From: Coriolopsis trogii
Lineage: Eukaryota; Basidiomycota; Agaricomycetes; Polyporales; Polyporaceae
DNA: 64,000 nt
Assembly: GCA_020543525.1 (NCBI GenBank)
Contig: JAHYIO010000031.1
Coordinates: 186,001-250,000, forward strand
Direction of reading: 5' to 3'
The position numbers and the translations under genes are program-made. The notes beneath the pieces are model-generated. The model was not told the DNA's origin. It did not search any database and saw only the letters and a program-made list of their open reading frames with translations. Below, in pieces: positions 46,838 through 57,621 of the stretch (positions are counted from its first letter, which is position 1; each line of letters opens with the position of its first letter).

Positions 46838-48433
46838 ATGGCCGTCCTTCAGCAAGAGCTCGAGCCTGCGCCCCAAGAACTGTTACCATTGCCTGCGCAC
46901 AGCGTGCCACCTCCCGTTGCCAAGGAACACGCCGATCTCAATGTAAGCAACATGTCCGCAGTGATTGTTCGCACCGTGTCTCACTGCGCGCACCAGGCTG
47001 CGCGCACTATCTTCCACCTTGCCACAGAGCTCAAGCCTTTGCCATCGCTCGCCGAGCTCTCCACCGGCGGTCTGGGCAAGGTACGAGCGGACACTATGAA
47101 CGTCTTGACCCCGTGGAGTTGACTGGAGGGAGCAGGTCATGACCGACCACATGATGATCGCCTCTTACGATCCTGTGTGGGGATGGTCGCCGGCCGAGAT
47201 CAAGCCTTACGGGCCCATCTCGTTCATGCCAGCCAGCTCGTGCCTCCAATACGCGACCAATGCATGGGAAGGCATGAAGGTAAGTCAGGCAATACCCCTA
47301 CAGTTCTGGGCATACGTACCCCTGACGTGCGCCAACCTTGTGATTTATAGGCATTCCGTGGGTCAGATGGCATTCCCCGGCTATTTCGCCCGGATAAGAA
47401 CATGGCTCGCTTTGCGCGATCCGCGGCTCGTTTCGCCCTTCCAGTATGAGCTCTCCTATATCTCGCGCCACCCGATGTTCTCATTTATTTTAGGCATTCA
47501 ACACGGAAGAATTGCTCAAAATCATCAAGCAACTTGTGATGATCGAGAGAAGATGGATACCCACCGCAGAAGGGCACGCGCTATACATCCGTCCAGTAAT
47601 AGCCGGAACGCACTCGAGTATGTTCGCTCAGCTGTCGCCTTGGTTCTGTCATGCAGAATACCGTACCAAACTCAAAACGCTATTGGTTTCACAGGCATGA
47701 GTCTTGCTGTATCCGACAGCGCAGTGATGTGGATCATGTGCGCCCCCGCTGGCCCGTACTTCCGCTCGGTGCGGCCCCTCACCTTGTTTGCTGCTACGGA
47801 CGCTGTGCGTGCATGGCCTGGAGGGACGGGCGACCACAAGGTGGGGGTGAACTACGGCCCATCGCTGCAGCCACACCGGATCGCACAAGCGTCCGGCTAC
47901 GACATGAACCTCTGGCTCCTGGGAGACAAGATCACCGAGGCGGGCGTGATGAACTTCTTTGTCGTCTTGAAGCGGGACGACGGAGGTCAGCTACAACTCT
48001 CTCTTTCTTCTTTCAGTTGCTTCATTTGTGTCTGCATCTATCAGGTTTCGACGTCCTCACGCCGCCCTTGGACGGGACGATCCTGCCGGGAGTGACTCGA
48101 GACTCGATTCTGGCGCTTGCAGCCGCACATCCGTCTCGCATGGTCCTTCCAGGTCTCTCCGCGACAACACGCTTGTATCCCGAAGAGCGCACTCTTACGA
48201 TGTCCGAACTCGACCGGTGGCTAGCGGAAGAGCGTGTGGCCGAGGTGTTCACCGTCGGCACAGCGGTGGTCGTTGCCCCCGTAGGACGCATCGGGTGGGC
48301 GGGGAAGGATCTCATCTTGCCCACCTTTGGGAACGGTCTGGGGCCTATCGGAGGGGCTCTGAAAGAGCGCCTTTGTGAAATCCAAGAGGGGAGGTTTGAG
48401 TGGGAAAACTGGTCGGTGTCATGCGAATACTAG
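46838..48433 (+). CDS. Branched-chain amino acid aminotransferase
   Basis: PLP enzyme of fold type IV that interconverts Leu, Ile and Val with their 2-oxo acids. ATG at 46838 (MAVLQQELEPAPQELL). Landmarks are DHMMIASYDPVWGW, PYGPISFMPASSCLQYAT with NAWEGMK, then AFRGSDGIPRLFRPDKN. After that come ELLKIIKQLVMIERRW, the Lys-bearing GGTGDHKVGVNYGPSL (about 47818-47865; the Lys should bind PLP), KITEAGVMNFFV, PPLDGTILPGVTRDSIL, EVFTVGTAVVVAPVG, and GPIGGALKERLCEIQ. Stop at 48431-48433. About 410 residues with five or six introns. The usual GGNYG reads GVNYG and the usual FGTGTA-type phosphate loop reads FTVGTA, so specificity may differ. Part of this gene recurs as a relic at 61815-62330. Confidence 0.92.
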
Positions 48434-48668
48434 AGGGACTGCTATTGGTATAAGCAAAATACGGGAATGTAATTCATAGCAGGCTGTCTATCGTCAATTT
48501 CGTGTGTCGCGAATGCCACTTGATCGTGACCTCGTGGTAGTTGTGAATACAAACGAGACGTTAGCCGTACCCTCAGTCGAATTTGACTACCGCCGGCGAC
48601 TATTGAATCTAATATCGAGCAGTTCATTGTGGCTGTGCAAGGTTGAGGTGCCTTGCTCTGAACATGTA

Positions 48669-48690
48669 TCGGTCTTGCTAGCAAGACCGA
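48669..48690. repeat. Perfect 22-nt palindrome
   Basis: Two 11-base arms with no spacer, centred on GCTAGC; left arm TCGGTCTTGCT, right arm AGCAAGACCGA. It lies in a gene-free region upstream of the T20 run. Confidence 0.85.
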
Positions 48691-48852
48691 GGTCTATGAC
48701 AAGTGAGGAGCACGTGCCGCGCGCAACGCGCTCCTTTGTGCCGTGCCTCCTTTGTCTGCCTCCTCCTCATATGTCTTGCCTCCCGTGTTCCTCTCCTCCT
48801 CCTCCTTCCTCTCCTGCGTGCTTGAACATCTCTTGCACATCAAGTACTTCAA

Positions 48853-48872
48853 TTTTTTTTTTTTTTTTTTTT
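48853..48872. repeat. T20 homopolymer (poly-A on the minus strand)
   Basis: An uninterrupted run of 20 T. It could be the poly(A) tail of a minus-strand retroposed sequence lying to its right (48873 to about 49800) or simple slippage. No clear target-site duplication; only AAGTACT recurs (left flank about 48842, right about 49891). Confidence 0.8.
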
Positions 48873-49214
48873 GCACGGCCAACTACTTCGAGTCGACTTG
48901 TCCGCGCGTGGCTACAACAGCCGCAGGCACGGCAGGACGGGTGGCGAGTGGCTCCCAGCTCAGCCCGTCCTTGCCTACACTTGTTCTCCTTCAATCTCCT
49001 CACTTCATCTGTCAATCATCCTGTGTGCCTCCGGGCCCGCAATGTCCAACCCACCTGGAGCAGTACTCCTAGGCGGTCTGCCTATACACACACCCCTCAC
49101 TCGGTGATCCGCTCACCACCACACCTCTTCCGCCGCACGGTGCACCCGTCGGCTTGCTTGCAGCATCCGCTGCTGCAGCTCCTGCCTCATTCACAACCTC
49201 TGCACCTCTATGGG

Positions 49215-49560
49215 CACAGTCTCCGGACGTCGCCGCCCATCTCGTCGCCTGCACACCCCTCGCCGGTGTCCTCTAGGCCCTCACTATCTTCCGCACAGTC
49301 CCCGGACGTCGCCACCCATATTGTCGCCTGCACACCCCTTGCCGGTGTCCTCTAGGCCCTCACTATCTTCCTCAACCACATGGGCACAGTCTCCGGATGT
49401 TGCCGCCCGTCTTATTGCCTGCACACCACTCAACAGTGTCCTCAAGGCCCCCACTATCTTCCTGCCATCCACAAGGGCACAGTCTCTGGACGTCGCCGCC
49501 TGCCTCATTGCCTACACATCACTCTCTTCCATCTCTCGCGCCGACTCCATTGGGCGGAGG
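49215..49560. repeat. Minisatellite, four diverged units of about 79-93 bp
   Basis: Units start at the CACAGTCTCCGG-like motif at about 49215, 49294, 49385 and 49478 (last one partial). Shared parts are GGACGTCGCCGCC, TGCCTGCACACC and GCCCTCACTATCTTCC. Translated units read SPDVAA-like and ACTPL-like segments, but stop codons (GTCCTCTAG) close the first units, so I do not call it coding. Confidence 0.8.
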
Positions 49561-50687
49561 CCGAGCCTCACACTCAGCCTTTCGGTCCTCTGGCCCTTCA
49601 CTTCGCTCCTCTTATGGCTTGAGCTCGGCCCCTCCGGGTCGCGCGAGAGAGCGGTGGCGACGCGAGCCGGATGGCCTCCCCGCGCTGGTCTGCGCGCTAA
49701 TGCTATCCGCCTTCGCCCTGCCCGACGAACGTGTGAATAGATCATCTCACTCCCGACCGCCACCTACATCTACTCTTCCTTAGACCCTATCAGGGCGGTG
49801 TACACTTGCTAGAGTGCTACTGGTATCCCTTGCGTGGCAGCAAGCCGCGAGACCGACCATGCCAGCGTCCACAGATGAGCGCGTTATCTTAAGTACTAGG
49901 TTCTCGTGTAATCCTATCACGTCCGTGTCACTGTGTGCTAACGTATTAGGCAGGTTACAACAGCGCGCAAACACCGTATATGAGCGTTTTTGGGCAAGAG
50001 AGGTGCATAGCCATGACAGCTACTGATGCAGAAGAGGGCCATATACCCTGAGTTCGATCGCCCGAGGGATATTCTGATTGGCGTGCATGTCAGCGCCGGC
50101 TTCGCCTTGCTTCCAGTACTGCGGGCAAATCGTCTCTGCATTGCCTCTAATTGTCCATGGTGTATCATCGGCAAGAGACCTAGGTCTTCAACGCTCTCCG
50201 CAAGAAGCAATACTCGAAGAGGAATTTGCATGAAGGTCAGCCGCAACGGATGTAGTTCGATGGAGCACGTAATTTCAATGTAAGCAGATGATCATGTGTC
50301 TCAGATGCTAGGAAAGCGTCGACTGACAGACACGTCTGGTTCAGGGAAAGGTCCGACTGTTAGCGTTTACATAGCTCTGGATGAGCGCCATCCATAATTA
50401 GGGGCGCAAGAGACCCATCTTCTAACCCATCCATTATCGCCCCCGGGACCCGCCACTGCTACCTACGATTACCTGTGTCAGTACTCAGACACCACAAGCA
50501 TACGAACAATCGAACTTTCGATGATGCCAGAAGTCGATGGGCACTAAGAGTTGTCTAGGGAAACTAGTCCGACACTTGGAAGCCTACTCGCAAGCAGACA
50601 GAAGGAGAAGGGCGATCCAGGTGCGCACTCGCAGCCCCTGATCTCCTTGGACATGCATATAGACGACCACCTCCGCCCGGCGCAGAC

Positions 50688-53600
50688 ATGCGTTTGAGCT
50701 CCATGCGCGAGAACGACACGATACTAGACAGCGCGTCCAATGCGCTCCGGGACTTAAACGACTCCCAGCAGAAGTCGTTACAAGCGATCACGAACAACAC
50801 GAGAACGTTCTTCGATAAGAGCTTGATGCTCATGAAGCTCCTCGATAAGGTTGGCAAGATACATCAATTCGCCGGGGGTGTGTCTTCTCCGCTAATACAT
50901 GTAGTCGAACTTGACTCATCACGGCTTATGACAGTGGCGATTCTCGCGTTCGGAGCGGTGTACGAGATAGAGAACAAGAGGAGAGAGAACGACAAGAAGG
51001 TACTTGCTGTGTATGGAGAGATGAAGGATATGATGGCTGCACTTGCACAGTACGTCACCGCCATCGTCACTGTCATTAGACTCCTCACGTCCCAGAATTC
51101 GCTCAGACTCCGCAACGTCAAAGGTGAACACGAAAAAGGCCCAGACGGTATCTCCGTCAAAACTCGCCTGGTGCACCTCGTCGAAGAGACCGCCAAAGAC
51201 ATCCAGCACTGCGCGAGCATGTGCGACACCTATCTGAAGAAGAAGCTGCTTGTCAAGATACTCTCCGGGTCGAAGTGGGAACACGTCCTGTCAAAGTTCG
51301 CAGGACATTTTCACAAGCGTCGATCTGAGTTCGAGTTAGCGCTAGCGGCCCACACGGGTCTCGGAGTCGACAAAGCCAATGCAAAGCTCGATCAACTAGC
51401 TCGATCAACTTGGCGATCTAACCAGGCAGGTACATGATCGGTATGCATTCTTATGTGTCGAAGTCATGCTGGTTTCCCTAACGGGAGATATGTGCAGGAT
51501 GGAGGTTATATTCAATTTTTCCAGGCAGCTGCCACTTCAGAACAAAACGAACTCATCGCGCGCATCCGAGACAAAGGCGGTGAGCAAGTAGTGCTCGAGG
51601 ACGACCGCTACCTCAAGGAAATGGCCGAACTCTATCGAGGAGCGGACGGCGGCGGTGAAGTTGGCAGCGCTCGAGGTCGGCGAGAAGGGGCAATCGACAT
51701 TGAAAACCTTCGATTGGAGATTCGTGAAGACGTCGAACTAGCGGTCGAGCGCAACGCAGAAACGTTTTCGCGCAAGTTTGAGATGCAGCGTAAGCTCATC
51801 GTTGAGAGCTTTCAAGAGTCGTACATCGCGAGGGCGACCGCATCATCGACGCAATCACCGCGGGACCACACGATAGGATTATCGACCCTGTGAGTTAGAG
51901 GGCTTATGATGACGAGCGGATCCTTACCTGATTGGCAGGACCTATATGCAATCTGGAAAGACATGGTGGGTGTGCACCTGTTTTGATCCATTATGACCTC
52001 TGACGAACATTGTATAGGGGTGGAGAGGTAGCGTGAAGGCGCGACATTTCGTTCTGGCGCTGCGTGACTATTTCCGGGAAAGGATAGAAGCACAAAAGCG
52101 ACGCAACAGCGTCGAAGCACCGCACATACAAGAGCATGATGAGTGGACACTCGGTTGGGTTGATGTGACTCGCTTGCAGCCCATCATCGAAGTGTTCGAC
52201 GACGACGCGTCGAACTTCATAACGGTGTCAGAAGCGAATGAGCTCACGACCGCGCGTCCTGTGGATTGGAGGTAATGGCGAATTTCACTCTAAATAATGA
52301 GCGATGCTAATGGAACCCGTCTCAGCCTTCTCCATTGGCTCGCGCATTGGGCGATAGGTGCGTTGCATGAGTTCTACATCAGACATCGCACTAAGCCTAC
52401 GCTCCACAGGATGGCAGATCTCCGCAACTATCTACCGCGACAAGATCAATCATTTGTTTGCCAAGATGTTCTCCCTCAAACCCTGCGTCCACCCTGCCGT
52501 GCGTAGCTCTGTGGATACATACTTGCACACCGTATGGACGGGGGTGTCAGAGCTCACCTCGGCGATCAACCCGTACTACCCAACCGAGGGCCTCCGGGAG
52601 AAGTTCCAGAGCTACATAGACGCGAAAGAGCAACGTCTGCGCGAAAGGTTGGAAGCGATCAGGTACGACATCGATGCTATGGACACGCTGGTGCTCGTCA
52701 CAGGCCCCGGTCGCATAGAGAAGGTTTGTCCTTTGCCACCCTGTTTTCATTTCTTACTCACAACGACAGACCCTCTGTACTTCCGCGGGTGCGTTTACGA
52801 TAACGGGAAGACGCTCGCAGGCCCCTGGGGCACTTCTTCAGATGTATATGTAGAGTCTGGAATCGACCGGATGTCAGACGACAGCCAGTCGACACTCGTC
52901 ATGGACTCCACTGCAAACAACTTCATCTTCAAGCGACGTCCTCCTTGGCTCATGGCCTGCCGTCCGGATCCCTTGGACTTCCAGCTGAATAAACCCCGCG
53001 CTCAATGGAAGTATGCCCTGACAGCAGTGCGAGAAATAGTCGGCATGCATCTCTTCACATGGTCCTACTTCAAGCGGAGACGGGACAACCGCAAGCGCTA
53101 CATCGAATTGTTAATCCGGCTCAATTATTCGTCCTTGACTGAAGAAGCGCTCTTGGAGCTCGCGCGGATAAGCCAGACGCTCACTGCAGCGGATGCTCGA
53201 CTATACGAGACCCGCTATGACTACGAGCTCAGGGCGACTGCCACACATCTGTACGCAATACGATTCACGTTCTGGCCTTATGTTGGTTGGGACTCTGACG
53301 CTGGTCGTCTACAGGGATGTCAAGTGCGATCATTGCGACAGCACCATCATCGGAGCGCGAGTCATCTGCTTGGACTGCGACTCCAACCGGACGATGAACC
53401 TCTGTGACGATCCGCGCTGCCGCAACAGCGAGGTAGACACCGCAAAGCGCCCCGACCTGCCCGCGCCCCATCTACCCAGCCATGCCGTCTTCAAAGTGCG
53501 CACGATGATGCATTTGCGCGAGTTCGGAACCATGGATCAAGCCGCACGGGCAGCATTGAAGCGGGCCCGGACGACTTTCGATGACCTGGTGGAGATGCTT

Positions 53601-54260
53601 GGGGACGATCATACAAGCCAGGACGTCAACCTCCAAAGGCACAGTCGCGCGTCGAAGATGATGCACTCGAAGTTGTCATGTCTTGTCTGCAAACGACGAG
53701 TATCGAAGCCTTGCTGGTACTGCCTTGTCTGCCAAGGTGCGCTGTTTGGCGATGTAGGCCTGTGTCGCCCGCGGGCTTCGGGTCAGTGGATACTGAATTG
53801 AATGCGAACATTTTTGACAGACGACGTGTTCATCTGCCTCGAATGCGACGCCAAAGGTCCTCTCACCGTTGGTGCGCACAACAAACTGCACCCGCTCGTC
53901 CGCTGCCAAGACGAAGTGCAGCACGGCCCACTGACCGTCGAGCAGCGTCTCGAGGTCCTCGAGCATCGTTTCACGAGTGTAGAACAACGCTTCGAGAACA
54001 TGGATGCGCGTTTCGGCGGGATGGAAGGCAGATTCGGGGCTCTGGAAAGCCGTATGGGCTCGATGGACGAGAAGCTGGCGCGGATCGAAAAGATCCTGGA
54101 CTCGATGTGGTCCCGGTCGAGGAAGCTTGCGAGCTCGAGGAGGGCGCAATCTGTCGACGCTCCGTCCGAGATGCATTACCATCGTCCGTCCTTGCCTCCT
54201 TCGCCCAGCATAAACTGTTGGGCATTGACTGATTCACCCTGCAACTCTGAGCGCGAGTGA
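50688..54260 (+). CDS. EF-hand / ZZ-type zinc-finger / coiled-coil protein, probably frameshifted
   Basis: Start at 50688 (MRLSSMRENDTILDSAS). An N-terminal helical region (KVLAVYGEMKDMMAALAQY, CDTYLKKKLLVKILSG) leads to an EF-hand loop DDDASNFITVSE at about 52198-52233. A long middle region follows (WQISATIYRDKINHLFAKMF, FRGCVYDNGKTLAGPWG). Next are two Cys clusters: DVKCDHCDS with VICLDCDSN and LCDDPRCRN (53317-53430), and KLSCLVCKRRV, CWYCLVCQ, then FICLECDAKG (53668-53855). The C-terminus is a chain of heptads (VEQRLEVLEHRFTSVEQRF...). Calcium and zinc binding and oligomerisation are likely. Three spots need 1-nt corrections to keep the family frame: 51421-51440, 51511-51525 and 51821-51835, with a TGA between the first two. 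This copy may therefore be a young pseudogene. A second copy is at 62750-64000. Confidence 0.68.
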
Positions 54261-54785
54261 GATCGGTGGCTTCCCATCATACTGTATCTTTAATCTTGTG
54301 GCCTCACTACCACTGCTAGTAGAACAATTTCGATGTACTATGGATTCGTCAAGGTCTTGGGGCTGATGCGGTTATACAAGGGCGTGGGACCCGGCTCTCA
54401 CACCTTCTTATGAGGCACTTACTACATATGTATGTTATGCAACTTCCATCAATCCATACCTACTGAACTTGCATTAGGACTCGATCAGCTTTGTAAGCAA
54501 CATGGACTATGTACGCCTGGCCCGGAGTCTGCCGAAGATTCTGGGTGTAGTACATCCCGACTCACCGGGATAAGTCTGGGGGGATATGTTGCGGTTCATC
54601 GGGATTTTGCCCTCTCAAGTCCGGTCGTAGGGCTTCATGCCAGTGCCGCACTGACGCGTCCCAACGAACGGACAGGTATAAAAGGCCGAGAGCGAACTCG
54701 AGAGTATGGTCAACAACCGCCTCTTCGACCCCTCAGCAGTCCTAACCCAACACCAACTATATTCATACAATCTCCACTCAACTCG
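54261..54785. other. Spacer with NmrA-gene promoter
   Basis: About 525 bases without a gene, carrying the TATA box listed separately at its right end. Confidence 0.5.
54677..54683 (+). promoter_or_regulatory. TATA box of the NmrA-like gene
   Basis: TATAAAA 103 bases upstream of the ATG at 54786. Confidence 0.6.
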
Positions 54786-55991
54786 ATGGCAGTCAACAAA
54801 CCTCTTGTTCTCATCCTCGGCGCGACGGGCTACACCGGAAAGAGCGTCGTTGAAGGTCTCCTGAACTCCGGGAACTTCGTATGCATCAGCCCCAACCTCT
54901 ACCTCACGAACGACCGTTGACCATGCCTTGCCGTTTCATACAGCGCGTCGCAGCCCTGGTCCGCCCCAGTTCGCTATCGAAGCCCGCCATAGAGATCCTC
55001 CGCGCCGCCGGGGTCGAAATCCGCCAGGGGGACGTCACCGACCCCCAAGAGAAGCTCAAGGCAGCCCTCACCGGGGTCGACACCGTCATCAGCGCCGTGC
55101 ACGGGTTCGTCATCCCCGCACAGCGTGGGCTCTTTGCAGCGGCCAAGGAAGCCGGGGTGCGCCGCGTCGTGCCCTGCGACTGGGCCACCCCCGGCGCCCA
55201 AGGCGTCCAGATGATCCTCGACACCGTACGTCTCGGCCGCTCTCGCTAGGACTTCGTTCGAGCCACTGACCCATACGCCTTGTTCGTGCTGCAGAAGCTC
55301 GCCGTGCGCGAGTACGTCAAAGAGCTCGGCGTGGGATACACGTTCATCGACGTCGGCTGGTGGATGAGCCTGTTCCTGCCGCTCCCCGTTGACACCCCGG
55401 TGCCGCCGACCGTGAAGGCGACCACCTGGATGGTGTACGCCGGAGGCGACACCCCGCTCCTCCTCACGGACCAGCGCCGCATCGGGCTCTACGTCGCCCG
55501 CATCATCGCGGACGAGCGCACGCTCAACCAGGCCGTCATCATCTGGGAGGACGTGGCGACGCAGAACGAGGCCTACGCGCTCGCGGAGCGCTTCTCGGGC
55601 GAGGGGGAGGTTTTGAAAGCCAAGCGTGTGGACGTGAGTGGATAACGAACGGTGCTTGTTTCGGACTGAGGAGCTGATGTTTGCGTTCCAGGTCAGCGCG
55701 GAGGAACTGGAGAAGGCCAGGAAGGCCGCCCACGAGGCACTCGCAAAGGACCCAACGGATATGGGTGCTGTGATGCGAACGGCAGCCACTGATTTCGCGT
55801 ACAGTATGCATATCCTGAAGGAGAACACGCTGGAGAACGCCAAGAAGCTCGGGTACCTCGACGTTCACGAGCTGTATCCCGACTTGCCGAAGTTCAAGTT
55901 TGAAGACTTTGCGAAGGAGTTCTACACGTGGGAGAACCCGGGCGCAGTGTACGTGAGAGACGGGATGAAAGAGCTCTTTGAGAAGCTATAG
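54786..55991 (+). CDS. NmrA-like / isoflavone-reductase-like NAD(P)-binding protein
   Basis: Atypical short-chain dehydrogenase. Start at 54786 (MAVNKPLVLILGATGYTGKS), with the GxxGxxG nucleotide motif GATGYTG. Intron about 54880-54943 joins SGNF to RVAALVRPSSLSKPA. Then VEIRQGDVTDP, GVDTVISAVHG, RRVVPCDWATPG, and after a second intron KLAVREYVKELGVGYTFIDVG. A third intron near 55634-55692 leads to the C-terminal SAEELEKARKAAHEAL. The end is MKELFEKL, stop at 55989-55991; about 340 residues. The catalytic Tyr-x3-Lys of classical SDRs is not obvious, so it may be a reductase of phenylpropanoid-type compounds or a redox-sensing regulator, as both exist in the family. Confidence 0.88.
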
Positions 55992-56459
55992 ACAGCATGA
56001 TCTCAAGGACGTGACAGAGGCAATGCTGCTGGGAATTGTCCCATTCTGGATCACATGTCCGAACGTTGCTTACAAGATGGGAGTATTGCGCTGTATCTTT
56101 CGAACCGATCTGTTGGCCGTAATCAATAAGGGTTACTCCTCAAAGTCAGGACTTGCACGAAAGGGGCAGTGCGTGACTCACTGGGAGTAGACAGTGGCGA
56201 AAGAAAAGTGCTAGCAATGAACGGTGACCCAGTCGCCCTTGAGGAAACGGAGGATGTCAGACTTTCACGCTCTCTCGGATGGGCTTGGCTCTAGAATATC
56301 CGATCTCAGATTGCGATCCTACCGTACACACCGTACACCCGAATACTATGACCGATGACCTCACGGTCACAGGAAGCAGATTAGATCAAGAAATAGGTAC
56401 GCTGGCCAGGCCAAGAGCACTCACCTGGTCGAAGACAGCACTACGTATTCCCTACACCC
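55992..56459. other. Convergent spacer
   Basis: About 470 bases between two stop codons. No gene or repeat seen. Confidence 0.5.
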
Positions 56460-57621
56460 TCACAGTCCTCTCCATTCCCACTCTGCATCCACAGGCCTGG
56501 AGCGCTCAAAGCCTGCATAAAAGTCCTCGAACTCCCCTGCGTCGGGGTCGAACTGGAGGTTAAGCCAATCACCGATGTAGGCATCGTCGTCGTCGTACAT
56601 CGGTGTCGTCCACGCGCCGAACGGACGGTCCTTGACGGGGCGACCCAGCAGGTCGGTGTTAGTTCTGCGGGCAGGAATGATCTTACAGGACTTGAGCGCC
56701 TTGCGCTGCTTGCCCTTAGCGCGCATGCGTTCTTCAAGCTCCTTGACGCTGTTGAGACAACATCAGTTTTCCATACGCGGGCAAAACTTGTACGACATAG
56801 AGGACGGCCAGGGCAGGTGTCATGAGGCCTCATCCGAAATAGTCCCAAAGTGGGAGAACTTACTGGGCCTCATGCAACTTCCAGCCTTCTGTGATGAACT
56901 CCACTTCTTGTGTCTTGGGATCGATCTGCTCGTCAAGGCCGGCGAGGTATGCAAACTTGCGGGCGACGAGCGTGCGGACGTTCCCGTGATTGTACGAGCG
57001 ACCGAACGAGTTGTGGTTGAACGCGTTATCGAAAGCCACGTACGGGAGAGTGTCCATCTCGAAGCCCTTCAGGCGATAGAAGGACATCGCTGTCATGGGA
57101 ATATCAAGTTAGTGGGTGCAACATCAATATACAGTATGGTCGAGGATCTCACCGTCCACTCGATGCACCTCGATACTCCAGAGCTTCTGCTCATAGTTCG
57201 GAACCATGTCCTTCCTCCAACGGTGCTCGTCGCACCACGCTCTCCACTTCTCCTCCCGGGCCTTCTCGACTTCTTTCTTGCCCGGAGCCGGAGCGGATGC
57301 ACCAACTTGGCTTTGCACGTTCTTGCGGACCCGTTGCTTGGTCGTTTCCTTGATGGAGGGAGGGGAGTCGTGTGAGGATGACGCAGTAGGCGACTGATGT
57401 TGGCCGTGACTAGTGCTTGACACTTTCGCCTGCTGCTTGACGAGTTCTTTCGTCCTAGCGTCTGCCTTCGCCGCGACGGCACGACGGGTTCGCTTAGGCG
57501 GAGGCGGAGGGTCTCCGCTTGTGGGGGCAAGGCTAGGGAGAGTTGCCGTAGACACGATCGTGCTCGTGTTTGCTGAGTACTGAGGGGACGCAGATCGCTT
57601 GCGCTTGTTGATTGAGGGCAT
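56460..57621 (-). CDS. Unrecognised protein with conserved-looking C-terminal domain
   Basis: Start at 57621 (MPSINKRKRSASPQYSAN). The first 110 residues are disordered, basic and Pro/Ser-rich, with PPPPPKRTRRAVAAKADART as a likely nuclear-localisation signal. A charged helix (EKAREEKWRAWCDEHRWRKD) follows, then a compact region: MVPNYEQKLWSIEVHRVDGE, intron, AMSFYRLKGFEMDTLPYVAF, DNAFNHNSFGRSYNHGNVR, LVARKFAYLAG. After another intron come VKELEERMRAKGKQRKALKS and an acidic end WEWRGL, stop 56460-56462. About 325 residues. The exon joins are clean, so I believe the gene is real, but I do not recognise the family. A nuclear role is inferred from composition only. Confidence 0.7.

Larger units (their letters stand above)
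48434..50687. other. Gene-poor stretch with repeats, 2.25 kb
   Basis: Between the aminotransferase and the EF/ZZ gene. It contains the palindrome, T20 run and minisatellite listed separately, plus pyrimidine-rich DNA at 48730-48850. No transposase, reverse transcriptase or other domain is visible. Confidence 0.6.

Noticed and set aside
49210..49740. Frames across the minisatellite as a repeat protein
   Set aside because: Stop codons inside the first units in the relevant frame and no start or domain; read as non-coding repeat.
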